64,000 nucleotides of DNA from Enterococcus mundtii (GCF_003957375.1 NZ_CP025473.1:401001-465000), one strand, 5' to 3'. Positions 19,068 to 28,206 are shown, numbered from the stretch's first letter. The notes: a model not told the origin generated them from the sequence alone. Translations and numbers: made by a program.

Positions 19068-20540
19068 ATGAGTAAGAATCAACCCGTAGATATTTACGGA
19101 AAACCATATAATCGTACACTATTAGTTGTTGTGTTATTGATTGGGACATTTTGTACAGTCTTGAATCAGACCTTATTGACAACTGCTTTTCCAGCATTGA
19201 TGAAAGCTTTTGATATTTCAGCTTCTGATGTGCAATGGTTGACAACAGGCTTTTTACTAGTGAACGGGATCATGATTCCGATTACTGCTTGGTTGATCAA
19301 TAAGTTCAGTTCTAGAAAATTATATCTGTCTGCTATGACGATTTTTTTGATTGGGACGATCACCTGTTTTACTGCTCCTAATTTTAGTACACTATTGATT
19401 GGACGATTAATCCAAGCGTGTGGTGTAGGGGTATCTATGCCATTATTGCAAAATATCATGCTATCGATCTTCCCACCAGAAAAAAGAGGTTCGGCTATGG
19501 GAATGTCTGGGATCGTTATCGGATTAGCCCCAGCATTAGGCCCAACATTATCTGGCTATATCATTGATAACTATCATTGGCGCGATTTATTTGGAATGGT
19601 TATTCCCATCGTCGTTCTTGTTTTAGTACTTGCATTCTTTTTGATGAAGAGTGTGATTCCTTTGTCCAATCCAAGTATCGATATTTTCTCTGCTATTCTT
19701 TCAACGATTGGATTTGGTAGTTTACTTTATGGATTCTCAAGCGTAGGAGACGCCGGTTGGGGAAGTACGAAGGTAATCAGCTTTTTGATTGTTGGTGTGA
19801 TTTTCATCGTCGCATTTGCTTGGCGGCAATTACATTTAGAACATCCATTCTTAGAGTTGCGTGTTTTTAAGTCACCAACCTTTACGATTGCAGCGATCCT
19901 AGCAGGCGTAACGAATATGGCGATGGTCGGAGCAGAAATGGTCGTTCCCTTATATATTCAAAATATTCGTGGAGAATCGGCATTCCACTCAGGTTTGATG
20001 TTGCTTCCGGGTGCATTGATCATGGGAGCAATGATGCCAATCACTGGTGCGATCTTTGACAAACACGGGGCAAAACGTCTTGCGATTGTTGGGATGTTCA
20101 TCCTAACAGCAGCTACAGCACCTTTTGCCTTCTTGACTGAAACGACACCTGTTTTGTATATCGTCATTCTTTATGCGATCCGAATGTTTGGGATCTCGAT
20201 GGTCATGATGCCGGTGACAACATCAGGAATGAATGCTTTACCTAACCACTTGATCAGTCACGGAACAGCAGTGAACAATACCTTCCGCCAAATTGCAAGT
20301 TCAATCGGAACTGCGATTTTGATCAGTGTGTTGACGAATGTTACGAAAGACAATCTACCAACTGATGCTGTGTTGAAAAGTACACCTTTAGCCTATAAAG
20401 ATCAAGCAATCAACGCGACTTTATCTGGTTACCATGCAGCTTTCTTTGTCGCAATCATATTCGGCTTGATCGGCTTTGCGATTGCTTTCTTCTTAAAAAG
20501 AAAAGAACCAGTAGTGATGGAAGTGGGGGATAACGCATGA
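19068..20540 (+). CDS. MFS multidrug exporter, DHA2 (LmrB/EmrB-like)
   Basis: A 490-aa protein with about 14 membrane segments, a proton-driven efflux pump of the DHA2 family. Family motifs are LNQTLLTTAFPALMKAFDIS in helix 1, the motif A-like loop, and the motif C-like GLAPALGPTLSGYI. It follows AAGGAG. The next gene (DUF4811) overlaps its stop by 4 nt, an association common in Firmicutes. Substrate range is unknown. Control by the divergent MerR regulator is likely. Confidence 0.9.
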   Translation: MSKNQPVDIYGKPYNRTLLVVVLLIGTFCTVLNQTLLTTAFPALMKAFDISASDVQWLTTGFLLVNGIMIPITAWLINKFSSRKLYLSAMTIFLIGTITCFTAPNFSTLLIGRLIQACGVGVSMPLLQNIMLSIFPPEKRGSAMGMSGIVIGLAPALGPTLSGYIIDNYHWRDLFGMVIPIVVLVLVLAFFLMKSVIPLSNPSIDIFSAILSTIGFGSLLYGFSSVGDAGWGSTKVISFLIVGVIFIVAFAWRQLHLEHPFLELRVFKSPTFTIAAILAGVTNMAMVGAEMVVPLYIQNIRGESAFHSGLMLLPGALIMGAMMPITGAIFDKHGAKRLAIVGMFILTAATAPFAFLTETTPVLYIVILYAIRMFGISMVMMPVTTSGMNALPNHLISHGTAVNNTFRQIASSIGTAILISVLTNVTKDNLPTDAVLKSTPLAYKDQAINATLSGYHAAFFVAIIFGLIGFAIAFFLKRKEPVVMEVGDNA

Positions 20541-21244
20541 TTATTTTCGTATTGATTGCCAGTGTCATTGCCTTTGCTTTGACAAATGTTTTTGCCAAAA
20601 AAATGTGGCAAACATTTCTTTCACTCGTCTTTGGCTTACTGTTTGTTCTCTCGTTAGGACTGATCGTAGGAAATATCACGAATCATTTTGGGATGGAAGA
20701 AGTGACAGAAACAAAAACGACTCCGCTCGTTTCCAGTGCGGATCAGTCAGAAGTAAATATGTTGCTTTATCAGTCACTAGGAGATGGGACAGAAAAAGTC
20801 TACTTATATCGAACAGATGACAAGCAAAAAGAACCAAAAGCAACTGGCACAAAAAATGAAACAAATAAGGTCGAACAAACGGACGGAAAAGCAGAAAAAG
20901 TCAGTGAAACAACTTATTGGGTTTATAAAAATGACCAATACAAATTCTGGTTCAACTTAGCGGATAATAACCATGAATATGAACGCCGGGTCAATACGTT
21001 CAAACTTCCCGCGGATTGGATCGAATTAAGTACTGACCAAGCTTCTGAGTTGGCAAAACGTGTCAAAGAACAAAAAAGCACGATGGAAGCCGATGCACAA
21101 AAGGTTGTAAAAGAAGGCTTGATGAAAGCCATTGCCCAAAATCCAGCGATGTCTCAAGAAGAACAACAACAAGTATCAAAAGACTTAGCGACAGCTTATC
21201 AAAAACAAGCATTGGCAAAATTAGTCGCAGAAGTGAAGAAGTAA
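20537..21244 (+). CDS. DUF4811 membrane-anchored protein
   Basis: A 235-aa protein with two N-terminal hydrophobic helices (about residues 2-20 and 25-48) and a charged extracytoplasmic domain rich in Lys and Glu. ATG overlaps the exporter stop (ATGA), so the two are translationally coupled. DUF4811 proteins are found next to LmrB-type exporters. An accessory role in efflux is inferred; the biochemical function is unknown. Confidence 0.75.
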   Translation: MIIFVLIASVIAFALTNVFAKKMWQTFLSLVFGLLFVLSLGLIVGNITNHFGMEEVTETKTTPLVSSADQSEVNMLLYQSLGDGTEKVYLYRTDDKQKEPKATGTKNETNKVEQTDGKAEKVSETTYWVYKNDQYKFWFNLADNNHEYERRVNTFKLPADWIELSTDQASELAKRVKEQKSTMEADAQKVVKEGLMKAIAQNPAMSQEEQQQVSKDLATAYQKQALAKLVAEVKK

Positions 21245-21264
21245 ATAGTTTAATAATATGACAA

Positions 21265-21312
21265 AAATAGTGGATGAAGTATTCGACAACATACTTTGTC
21301 CACTATTTTTTT
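21265..21312 (+). terminator. Terminator of the MFS-DUF4811 operon
   Basis: Arms AATAGTGGA(TG)AAGTAT and ATACTTTGTCCACTATT, followed by a run of T. Confidence 0.75.
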
Positions 21313-21459
21313 ATGGAAAAAGGAATAAAGATAAATTACATTTATACGTATTTAAAGAGTATAGACAGCAAGTTCCTAAAAGAAAGGAGGAAATGAAATA
21401 CGAATAAGAAAATCACCACTAAAGATAATTATGTATATACATAGAGGAGGTCGTTTATA

Positions 21460-21720
21460 ATGGAGATGTTACCAATAAAAAAATGGAGAAACAGTAATGG
21501 TCTTAGATTGCCAAAATACATTATGGAATACCTTGAAATCCATACAGAAGATAAAGTGAAAATCATATAAGAAGAGAAGAATGGGAAAAAATGTTTGATC
21601 CTCGAAGCGGCTACTCCAGAAAATGAATGGACAATTGAGCAATTGTTTGCAAACTACAAAAAAAGGGCTCATGTAGATCTACAGGATCTAGGTGAGGTAG
21701 GAGGAAATGAAAAATGGTGA
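21460..21720 (+). pseudogene. MazE/AbrB-type antitoxin with internal stop
   Basis: After GAGGAGG, ATG at 21460 opens MEMLPIKKWRNSNGLRLPK, an AbrB/MazE swapped-hairpin DNA-binding domain. Codon 37 is TAA (21568-21570). The frame then continues without a stop for 49 codons (EEKNGKKCLILEAATPENEW...) to TGA at 21718-21720, which overlaps the toxin ATG at 21714. The overlap and the antitoxin-like acidic/aromatic C-terminal part show this was one gene of 86 codons. The stop removes the toxin-neutralising part. It could be true decay or a base-call error. Confidence 0.8.
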
Positions 21721-22064
21721 GAACCCCTAGACAAGGGGTCATTTTATTATTAAATACAGTGCCTAGATCTGGATATGAACAAACAGGAAAACGTCCATAT
21801 ATTGTTTTGAGTCACGATATTATTGCAGAAAATAGTAATGTTGTAACTGTTGCACCCATTTCAACTACCAATAGAAGCTATCCGTTGGATGTACCTATTC
21901 GTTCTTCTTATGGAATGAAGACTGTAGGAAAAGTATTGTTAGATCAATTAACAACAATTGATCATGAAGCAAGACAATTTGTTTTCCTAGAAAAAGCGCA
22001 TAAAAGGTTAGTCGATGAGTTGTTACAGAAGACAAAGCTGATATTTCAAAAAGTAAACAATTGA
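21714..22064 (+). CDS. MazF/PemK-type mRNA interferase toxin
   Basis: A 116-aa endoribonuclease of type II toxin-antitoxin systems that cleaves mRNA at short motifs. Conserved elements are intact: RQGVILLLN, the GYEQTGKRPYIVLS loop, VVTVAPISTT, and GKVLLDQLTTIDHEAR with the dimer and active-site residues. AGGAGG lies 6-7 nt before ATG. The gene appears functional although its partner antitoxin carries a nonsense codon. Confidence 0.88.
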   Translation: MVRTPRQGVILLLNTVPRSGYEQTGKRPYIVLSHDIIAENSNVVTVAPISTTNRSYPLDVPIRSSYGMKTVGKVLLDQLTTIDHEARQFVFLEKAHKRLVDELLQKTKLIFQKVNN

Positions 22065-22140
22065 ATAAAGAATTTTTTCTGGTTTGGTCAATAACTATAC
22101 TACGACATTTGTATATCAGATAAGATGTATTGAACGATAA

Positions 22141-22192
22141 AAAAAACACGTTTGATTTTGACAAAGATCCTCAAAATCAAACGTGTTTTTTT
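22141..22192. terminator. Bidirectional terminator between toxin and ABC transporter
   Basis: Near-perfect arms AACACGTTTGATTTTGA and TCAAAATCAAACGTGTT flanked by A and T runs. It serves the convergent toxin and ABC-transporter genes. Confidence 0.9.
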
Positions 22193-22206
22193 ATAAATAC
22201 TTGTTA

Positions 22207-24543
22207 TTATTCTGCTCTCAAAGCAATCGCTGCATCTTTCTTCGCTGCCATACGAGCTGGGATGTGTCCGCCTAACATCGTTAAGATCGTTGATACAACA
22301 ATCAGAATCAAGGCGTGTACAGGATTTAGTTGAGCAACATTTTCTAAATCAGTCATATTGTACAAGAGACTATTGATTGGGAAAGTCGCTAGCCAAGCAA
22401 TCAGGACCCCTAGTAAACCAGAAGAAATCCCTAAGATACAAGTCTCAGCATCGAATACTCGTGTGATATCTTTCTTACGCGCACCTAATGCTTTCAAGAC
22501 ACCGATTTCCTTCGTCCGCTCGATCACAGAAGTATAAGTGATGATGCTGATCATGATCATGCTGGTAACGAGTGAAATACCAGCAAAAGCAATCAGGACA
22601 TACGTGATGGCATCCATCAATCCACCAGTCAATTCGGTCATCGTTCCAGCTAAATCAGAATAGATGATTTTATCTTCATCTGATTTTCCTTTGTTGAATT
22701 CATCTAAATAGTTTAGAATCTCTTCTTTATCGCCAAAATTATTTGGATAGATCATGATGCTTGAAGGTAAGCTATCTCCACCTAAGTAGCTGATCAATGT
22801 TTGTTTTGCTGAGTCATCTACTTTTTCGGTCGTCAATACGTTCATATCACTATCTTTTTGTGCTTGAACAATTTCAGAATCTTTGTTTTCATTGACGATT
22901 TCTGTTGTCAATTGGTCGCTGTAAGCAATACCAGGAGATAATAGATTCATCGTAGAAGAAGATTTGACACGCAAAATACCAGAAATCTTAACTTCTCTTG
23001 TTGCATCGTCGTACATTGCTTGGTAATCCGTATTAGGAATGAAGTTTCCTGTCGGTAATTTTGTATAGTACGTATCATTGTTCACTAATTTGAAAGTCGT
23101 TTCGACGATTTTGTCAAAATCAAGCGTTTCGCCGTCTTTCACATCAAAGCCTAAATTTTTCAACGCATTGATGTTGGTATTATTATTGCCATCCACGATC
23201 AATACGACATCATTTGCAGAGTTCGGATAACTACCAGAAAGCAATGAGTAATTTGATTCTAAGAAATTGTCTTTTTGGTCGTCTAGTTGTGTTGGGAAAC
23301 TAGAAACACCTACGCCAGTCATGGAAGACATGGCACTTGAGAAGGACAGTGATTCAGAATCTGGGTTTTGATTCGAAAAGCTAACAGGCTGTACTTCGCC
23401 GTCAACATCTCTTAACAAATTAATACCAGTCGTGCGGGTAAAACCAATATTATTACTTAAATCAGGATCGATACTCGTTACATAATCAACATATTCTTGG
23501 TCGATATTATTCGTATGTTGTGCACGGTCTTCATCGCTGATTTTTGCCGTAACAGTTTTTGTGTCTGGATATTCGGCTGTGTTGGAACTCAAGCCATCCG
23601 ATTCAGAAGGAGGGCTAGTGGTGACTCTGGAAATCGTGATTGGAAAACGAGCCATCGTTTCTGACTGTGTTTGATCAATTTGTTTTTGGAATCCTGTAGA
23701 TAGGGCTAATACGATCGCAATCCCAATAATCCCGATACTTGAAGCAAAGGAAGTCAAAAATGTCCGGCCTTTTTTTGTGCGAATATTATTGAAAGATAAT
23801 TTTAATGCGGTCCAAAAGCTCATCTTTGTCCGACGTAGATTAAATTGATCATCTTTTGGACGTTCGATATGTGGGTTAGAATCAGAAACGATTTTTCCAT
23901 CTGAAAACTCAATGATCCGATCGGCATATTCATGTGCCAACTCAGGGTTATGTGTGACCATGATCACTAGTTTTTCATTGGATAGTTCTTCGATCAACTT
24001 CATGATTTGGACACTTGTTTCTGTATCTAAAGCACCGGTTGGCTCATCACATAAAAGGATGTCAGGATCATTGGCTAAAGCACGTGCAATTGCGACACGT
24101 TGCATTTGGCCCCCAGATAATTGATTGGGTTTTTTGTGCATGTGGTCGGTCAAGCCAACGCGACGCAATGATTCCTCGGCTTTTTTCCGTTTCTCATCTC
24201 TAGAGACACCACTTAATGTCATGCCAAGCTCAACATTTTCAATGATCCCTAAATGACCGATCAAGTTATAACTTTGGAAAACAAAACCGATGGAATTATT
24301 ACGGTAAGCATCCCAATCGCTATCTTTAAAATCTTTTGTGGACTTTCCGTTGATGATCATATCGCCAGAGTCATAATTATCCAAGCCGCCGATCACGTTC
24401 AGCATAGTTGTTTTACCAGAACCACTAGGACCTAGAATAGCTACAAATTCTTTTTTTCTAAAAGCGACGGATACGCCGTCTAATGCTTTTGTCGTTGTTT
24501 CACCAACTTTATAATATTTCTTTATCTCTTTTAATTGTAACAT
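22207..24543 (-). CDS. Fused ABC ATPase-permease, MacB/FtsX-type
   Basis: A 778-aa single-chain half of a mechanotransmission ABC transporter. The ATPase (residues 1-230) has Walker A GPSGSGKT, signature LSGGQ and Walker B ILLCDEPTGALD. A permease follows with one helix near 265-290, a large extracytoplasmic domain (about 300-640) and three C-terminal FtsX helices. ATG at 24543 (MLQLKEIKKYY) is chosen; upstream in-frame codons lack a ribosome site. It is divergent from a two-component system across a perfect palindrome, which suggests envelope-stress or antimicrobial-peptide control. Confidence 0.88.
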   Translation of the reverse strand: MLQLKEIKKYYKVGETTTKALDGVSVAFRKKEFVAILGPSGSGKTTMLNVIGGLDNYDSGDMIINGKSTKDFKDSDWDAYRNNSIGFVFQSYNLIGHLGIIENVELGMTLSGVSRDEKRKKAEESLRRVGLTDHMHKKPNQLSGGQMQRVAIARALANDPDILLCDEPTGALDTETSVQIMKLIEELSNEKLVIMVTHNPELAHEYADRIIEFSDGKIVSDSNPHIERPKDDQFNLRRTKMSFWTALKLSFNNIRTKKGRTFLTSFASSIGIIGIAIVLALSTGFQKQIDQTQSETMARFPITISRVTTSPPSESDGLSSNTAEYPDTKTVTAKISDEDRAQHTNNIDQEYVDYVTSIDPDLSNNIGFTRTTGINLLRDVDGEVQPVSFSNQNPDSESLSFSSAMSSMTGVGVSSFPTQLDDQKDNFLESNYSLLSGSYPNSANDVVLIVDGNNNTNINALKNLGFDVKDGETLDFDKIVETTFKLVNNDTYYTKLPTGNFIPNTDYQAMYDDATREVKISGILRVKSSSTMNLLSPGIAYSDQLTTEIVNENKDSEIVQAQKDSDMNVLTTEKVDDSAKQTLISYLGGDSLPSSIMIYPNNFGDKEEILNYLDEFNKGKSDEDKIIYSDLAGTMTELTGGLMDAITYVLIAFAGISLVTSMIMISIITYTSVIERTKEIGVLKALGARKKDITRVFDAETCILGISSGLLGVLIAWLATFPINSLLYNMTDLENVAQLNPVHALILIVVSTILTMLGGHIPARMAAKKDAAIALRAE

Positions 24544-24572
24544 TGTCACCCTTCTTTCCATTTGAAATATTC

Positions 24573-24592
24573 GTTATACTAATAAGTATAAC
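24573..24592. promoter_or_regulatory. Palindrome between ABC transporter and two-component system
   Basis: A perfect inverted repeat, GTTATACT/AGTATAAC with a 4-bp spacer AATA. Part of it (TATACT read leftward) could be the -10 of the ABC gene. It is a candidate binding site for the adjacent response regulator or another repressor. Confidence 0.5.
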
Positions 24593-24688
24593 AGAACAAT
24601 GAACGTAGTATAATGAATGAATGTTAACTGAATATGAACAATCAGAAAAAAAACTGAAATTTTTCAAATAATTGTATGAGGAGAAATG

Positions 24689-25357
24689 ATGAATCGAATA
24701 TTACTAGTAGAAGATGATGAGCGTTTGCAACAACTTTATCAATCCGTTTTAGAACGCGCTGGTTTTTTGGTTTTCGCAGTCGCAAATGGGACCGAAGCTT
24801 TGAAGCAATTAGAGAGTACTCAAGTGGATGTGATCATCACAGATATTATGATGCCTGTGATGGATGGGTATGAACTGTTGGAAACTTTACGAAGCAGTCA
24901 CGTAGAAACACCTATGTTGATCATCACAGCGAAAGCAGATTTTGAAGATAAAAAGAAGGGATTTCAACTAGGAACGGATGACTATATGACGAAACCAGTA
25001 GATGTCAATGAAATGGTGTTGCGGGTAGAGGCCTTGTTACGGCGAGCAAAAATCAATCATAGCCACCAATTGAACATTGGACACACTAGCTTGAACCAAG
25101 AAACGTATGAAGTGATCAAGCAGGATCAAGCCATCTTACTTCCACAAAAAGAATTTCAATTATTGTACAAACTACTTTCTTATCCAAATAAGATTTTTAC
25201 ACGACAACAATTAATGGATGATATATGGGGGTTGGATACCAATACGGAAGAACGGACGATCGATGTGCATATCAAACGATTACGCACGCGTTTTATTGAA
25301 AATGATGATTTTCAGATCATAACAGTTCGTGGCTTAGGCTATAAGGCGGTGATTTGA
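24689..25357 (+). CDS. OmpR-family response regulator
   Basis: A 222-aa two-component regulator. The receiver domain (residues 1-120) has the acidic pair at D9/D10, the phospho-acceptor D52 in TDIMMPVMDG, and the conserved K in MTKPV. The winged-helix DNA-binding domain (about 130-222) has RTIDVHIKRLRTRF and VRGLGYKA. The start at 24689 is preferred to the adjacent ATG at 24686, given GAGGAG at 24678-24683. Its stop overlaps the kinase ATG, giving translational coupling. Confidence 0.92.
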   Translation: MNRILLVEDDERLQQLYQSVLERAGFLVFAVANGTEALKQLESTQVDVIITDIMMPVMDGYELLETLRSSHVETPMLIITAKADFEDKKKGFQLGTDDYMTKPVDVNEMVLRVEALLRRAKINHSHQLNIGHTSLNQETYEVIKQDQAILLPQKEFQLLYKLLSYPNKIFTRQQLMDDIWGLDTNTEERTIDVHIKRLRTRFIENDDFQIITVRGLGYKAVI

Positions 25358-26421
25358 TGCGTAAAAAAATCTTTTCCCAATTATGGATTTATTTTGCTTG
25401 CATTGTGTTTCTTTCCATTTTAGTTACTTTGTTATGTTTCTTAGGTTTTATTTTCTTACTGTCACACAAAACAGTCCCCGCTGCAGAGCAACAAGCGACA
25501 TGGGTTCCTTTAGTCGTTTTTGCAGGATTTAGTATGATGGTGGGCACAGGGATCTCGATCTTTGTCGGTCGTCGGATCTTGCTGCCGATCAGTGATTTAC
25601 GAACCAATATGAGTAAAGTAGCAACTGGCGATTTTTCGATTCGGATGGATGAGCAACAAAAAGTCGAAGAGGTGCAGCAACTATATAAAGATTTCAACGT
25701 GATGGTCCAAGAATTGAGTAGTATCGAAACGTTACGAAATGACTTTGTTTCCAATGTTTCTCATGAATTTAAGACCCCTCTTGCCACGATCCAAGGATAC
25801 GTCCAATTATTGCAAGCACCTAACATTTCAGAAGAAGAAAAGCAGATTTTCTTGCAACGGATCATTGAGAGCATCACTCAGCTTTCGCAATTGACAGAGA
25901 ACACACTGAAATTGAATAAATTAGAAAACCAGCGAATCAAATTAGAAAAGCGCCCTTTTTGTTTAGATGAACAGATCCGTGAAGTGATTGTTTTTTTACA
26001 ACCTAAATGGGAGCAAGAACACCTTCAACTGGAGATCGATCTGGAAAGTGTCAACTTTGTCGGTAATGAAGAATTTCTATATCAAGTCTGGCTGAATCTC
26101 ATGGACAATGCCATCAAGTACAATCAACCACAAGGGAAAATCAAGATTCGCCTAACACAAAATGCCACTCAAGTGATCGTTGAAGTGACAGATTCTGGCG
26201 TGGGTATGGATCAAGAAACACAAGCACGACTCTTTGAGAAATTTTATCAAGGGGAATCCAGTCGTCAATTTTCTGGGAACGGGCTGGGCTTGTCATTAGT
26301 CAAAAAAATCGTGGAATTGCATCATGGAAAAATTAGTTATAACAGTATCCCAAAAGTAGGTACGACTGTCGTCATCCAATTAGACAAAGAAAACACGTCG
26401 CTAACTTATCCGGTGGAATAA
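25357..26421 (+). CDS. Membrane sensor histidine kinase
   Basis: A 354-aa kinase partner of the preceding regulator. Two membrane helices (about residues 8-32 and 47-70) flank a very short external loop, so it may sense membrane stress or an ABC partner rather than a soluble ligand. HAMP (about 70-125), H-box NVSHEFKTPLATIQGY, N-box MDNAIKYN, G1 DSGVGM and G2 GNGLGLSLVKK are all present. ATG overlaps the regulator stop (TGATG). Confidence 0.92.
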   Translation: MRKKIFSQLWIYFACIVFLSILVTLLCFLGFIFLLSHKTVPAAEQQATWVPLVVFAGFSMMVGTGISIFVGRRILLPISDLRTNMSKVATGDFSIRMDEQQKVEEVQQLYKDFNVMVQELSSIETLRNDFVSNVSHEFKTPLATIQGYVQLLQAPNISEEEKQIFLQRIIESITQLSQLTENTLKLNKLENQRIKLEKRPFCLDEQIREVIVFLQPKWEQEHLQLEIDLESVNFVGNEEFLYQVWLNLMDNAIKYNQPQGKIKIRLTQNATQVIVEVTDSGVGMDQETQARLFEKFYQGESSRQFSGNGLGLSLVKKIVELHHGKISYNSIPKVGTTVVIQLDKENTSLTYPVE

Positions 26422-26592
26422 GATTCAGGGAAATGAACAGTTAATGAGCTATGGGAGCCATAAATCAACAAAAATAAAGAAAAAAACAACGCGTTAGATT
26501 AAATCGATCATGAGTCTTCTTTTCAAGTCATATAAAGATGGAAAAGTGTACGAAGTCATGTCGTACATAAGAGAGCAGAGGAATGATAGAAA

Positions 26593-26886
26593 ATGAAAAA
26601 ACAAGTCGGTTTATTGCTCGGACTTTTGACGTTAAGTGTTGGGCTAAGTGGAGCCAATCCCATAGTCATTGCAGAGGAAACAACTCATTCTCATGATACT
26701 CCCGTGGCATTATTGAAACAGGATACGGTCTTAAGTACACTTGTGGCAAATGCAAGTGCAGAGGATGAAAAACAAACCGATCGTGGCATCGGCTATTACT
26801 GGAAATGCCACACCTGTGGCTATAATAGTGAGTGGCATCTCTTTTCTGGAACAGCTGTTTCTGCTGCCAATAAACATGCACAGTAA
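26593..26886 (+). CDS. Small secreted CxxC protein, probably truncated
   Basis: A 97-codon gene with a Sec signal peptide (MKKQVGLLLGLLTLSVGLSG, likely cleavage near AEE). The mature part has one CHTCG motif resembling a zinc ribbon half or a disulfide, and aromatic residues. The TAA at 26884 is followed in frame by YNHVTSVYPN, TAG (26917), QAITLEWSGTNNE and TGA (26959-26961), which overlaps the next small gene. The original protein was therefore probably about 120 aa. Function is unknown; a secreted peptide or bacteriocin-like product is possible but not shown. Confidence 0.55.
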   Translation: MKKQVGLLLGLLTLSVGLSGANPIVIAEETTHSHDTPVALLKQDTVLSTLVANASAEDEKQTDRGIGYYWKCHTCGYNSEWHLFSGTAVSAANKHAQ

Positions 26887-26953
26887 TACAATCATGTCAC
26901 CTCTGTCTATCCAAATTAGCAAGCGATCACTTTAGAATGGAGTGGAACAAACA

Positions 26954-27058
26954 ATGAATGAAACGTGGTTGAGTAGAAATAAAAAAGAATTGATCCGTCT
27001 CTTACTTGCAGTTTTTCTAGGCTTTATGCTAAGTTTTATTGTGTTTGCATTGTTGTAG
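26954..27058 (+). CDS. 34-aa single-helix membrane peptide
   Basis: ATG at 26954 opens MNETWLSRNKKELIRLLLAV and continues as a hydrophobic helix to TAG at 27056. Positive charges precede the helix, so an N-in topology is likely. The start overlaps the end of the extended secreted-protein frame by 8 nt, the spacing expected of coupled genes. It could be an immunity or accessory peptide for the secreted product. No family was recognised. Confidence 0.45.
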   Translation: MNETWLSRNKKELIRLLLAVFLGFMLSFIVFALL

Positions 27059-27083
27059 GTAAGAGGAGAATAAAAAAGTATTC

Positions 27084-27129
27084 AAAAGGAACAAAGACCA
27101 GAAATTATTACGGTCTTTGTTCCTTTTTT
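27084..27129 (+). terminator. Terminator after the small secreted/membrane peptides
   Basis: Arms AAAAGGAACAAAGACC and GGTCTTTGTTCCTTTT followed by T. Confidence 0.85.
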
Positions 27130-27206
27130 GTCAGTAGAGGTTTATGATACTCAGCGTTATTTTCGCGAATATTCAAGTAATTAGTGGGTATGATTGTGAA
27201 TTTTAC

Positions 27207-27238
27207 TTGCAAACAATATTATACATGATATAATATTG
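27207..27238 (+). promoter_or_regulatory. Promoter and operator of the PadR-DUF1700-DUF4097 operon
   Basis: A perfect inverted repeat CAATATTATA (27214-27223) / TATAATATTG (27229-27238) with a 5-bp spacer. Its right arm contains the -10 TATAAT (27229-27234), with TTGCAA (27207-27212) 16 bp upstream as a weak -35. It is the likely autoregulatory site of the small PadR protein. Confidence 0.7.
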
Positions 27239-27278
27239 GTGAATATAAAATATTGCAAACTATAAAGAAGGTGAAGTA

Positions 27279-27596
27279 ATGCATATCCAAGTCCCAACAG
27301 TTTTACTCGATGGTACAGTTTTAGCGGCTTTGAGCAGAGAAGACATGTACGGTTACGCATTAACGAAAATCGTCCAAGAAAGTTTATCTGTCAGTGAATC
27401 AACGATGTATCCTGTTTTACGCAGATTAAAAAAAGAAGAATACTTAGAAACATACGACGAACCATTCGAAGGTAGAAATCGCCGATATTACCGCTTAACT
27501 CCGAAAGGACGTCAACATTTAGAAGAAATCATTGATAAATGGATCGTGTTTCGAGATTCCTTAAACCGATTACTGGAGGAGAATACGAATGAATGA
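27279..27596 (+). CDS. Short PadR-family regulator
   Basis: A 105-aa winged-helix protein of the short PadR subfamily (LDGTVLAALSREDMYGYALTKIV, SESTMYPVLRRLKKEEYLE, RRYYRLTPKGRQHL). It heads an operon with DUF1700 and DUF4097 genes, overlapping the next by 8 nt. This gene order is widespread in Firmicutes and is linked to cell-envelope stress. A palindrome over its -10 box suggests autorepression. Confidence 0.9.
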   Translation: MHIQVPTVLLDGTVLAALSREDMYGYALTKIVQESLSVSESTMYPVLRRLKKEEYLETYDEPFEGRNRRYYRLTPKGRQHLEEIIDKWIVFRDSLNRLLEENTNE

Positions 27597-28203
27597 ATAT
27601 TTAAATGATGTGTTGGACGAACTTCAAGAAATACCTGAAGATGATCGCTTTGATATTATTCAGTATTATGAAGAATACTTCTTGGATTCTGGCAAAACAG
27701 TAGAAGAAGTCGTGGATGAATATGGCTCACCAAAGCAATTTGCCCTGAAACTGAAAATCAATTATTACTCGGAACAAGACGACGATGAATCAGAATACAG
27801 CCAAAGTCCTAAACGGAAAATCCGTTTGATTTGGATGATCGTTATCGGGTTGTGTGCATCACCTTTATTGATTCCTTTGGCATTAGCTTTTATTCTAGCG
27901 ATTTTTGGTATTCTGATTGGCTTAATTGGCGTGATCATTGGAATCTATGTCGTATGTATCAGTATTTTAGGAGCTGGTTTATTTTCGATTATTTCAGGTG
28001 TTGCTGTCTTGCAACAATCGATTGCTAGTGGGTTGTTCTTTGTAGGATTAGGGTTACTTGCCACGGGAGGGGCTGTCTTCTTTGCACCATTACTGTTAAA
28101 AGGAACTAAATGGTTATTCCAAATGATGATGAACTTTGTCAAGTGGGTAGGACGCCGGTTTATTACGAAACGAGCGATTCATACGACGAATAGTGGGGTG
28201 TAA
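27589..28203 (+). CDS. DUF1700 (HAAS-domain) membrane protein
   Basis: A 204-aa protein. The N-terminal cytoplasmic HAAS region (about residues 1-75, helical, with IPEDDRFDIIQYYEEYF and VVDEYGSPKQFALKLK) is followed by three or four hydrophobic segments (about 82-180). HAAS-domain proteins accompany PadR regulators and may act as anti-regulators or membrane stress sensors. It overlaps the PadR gene and is separated from the DUF4097 gene by 3 nt. Confidence 0.8.
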   Translation: MNEYLNDVLDELQEIPEDDRFDIIQYYEEYFLDSGKTVEEVVDEYGSPKQFALKLKINYYSEQDDDESEYSQSPKRKIRLIWMIVIGLCASPLLIPLALAFILAIFGILIGLIGVIIGIYVVCISILGAGLFSIISGVAVLQQSIASGLFFVGLGLLATGGAVFFAPLLLKGTKWLFQMMMNFVKWVGRRFITKRAIHTTNSGV

Positions 28204-28206
28204 AAA

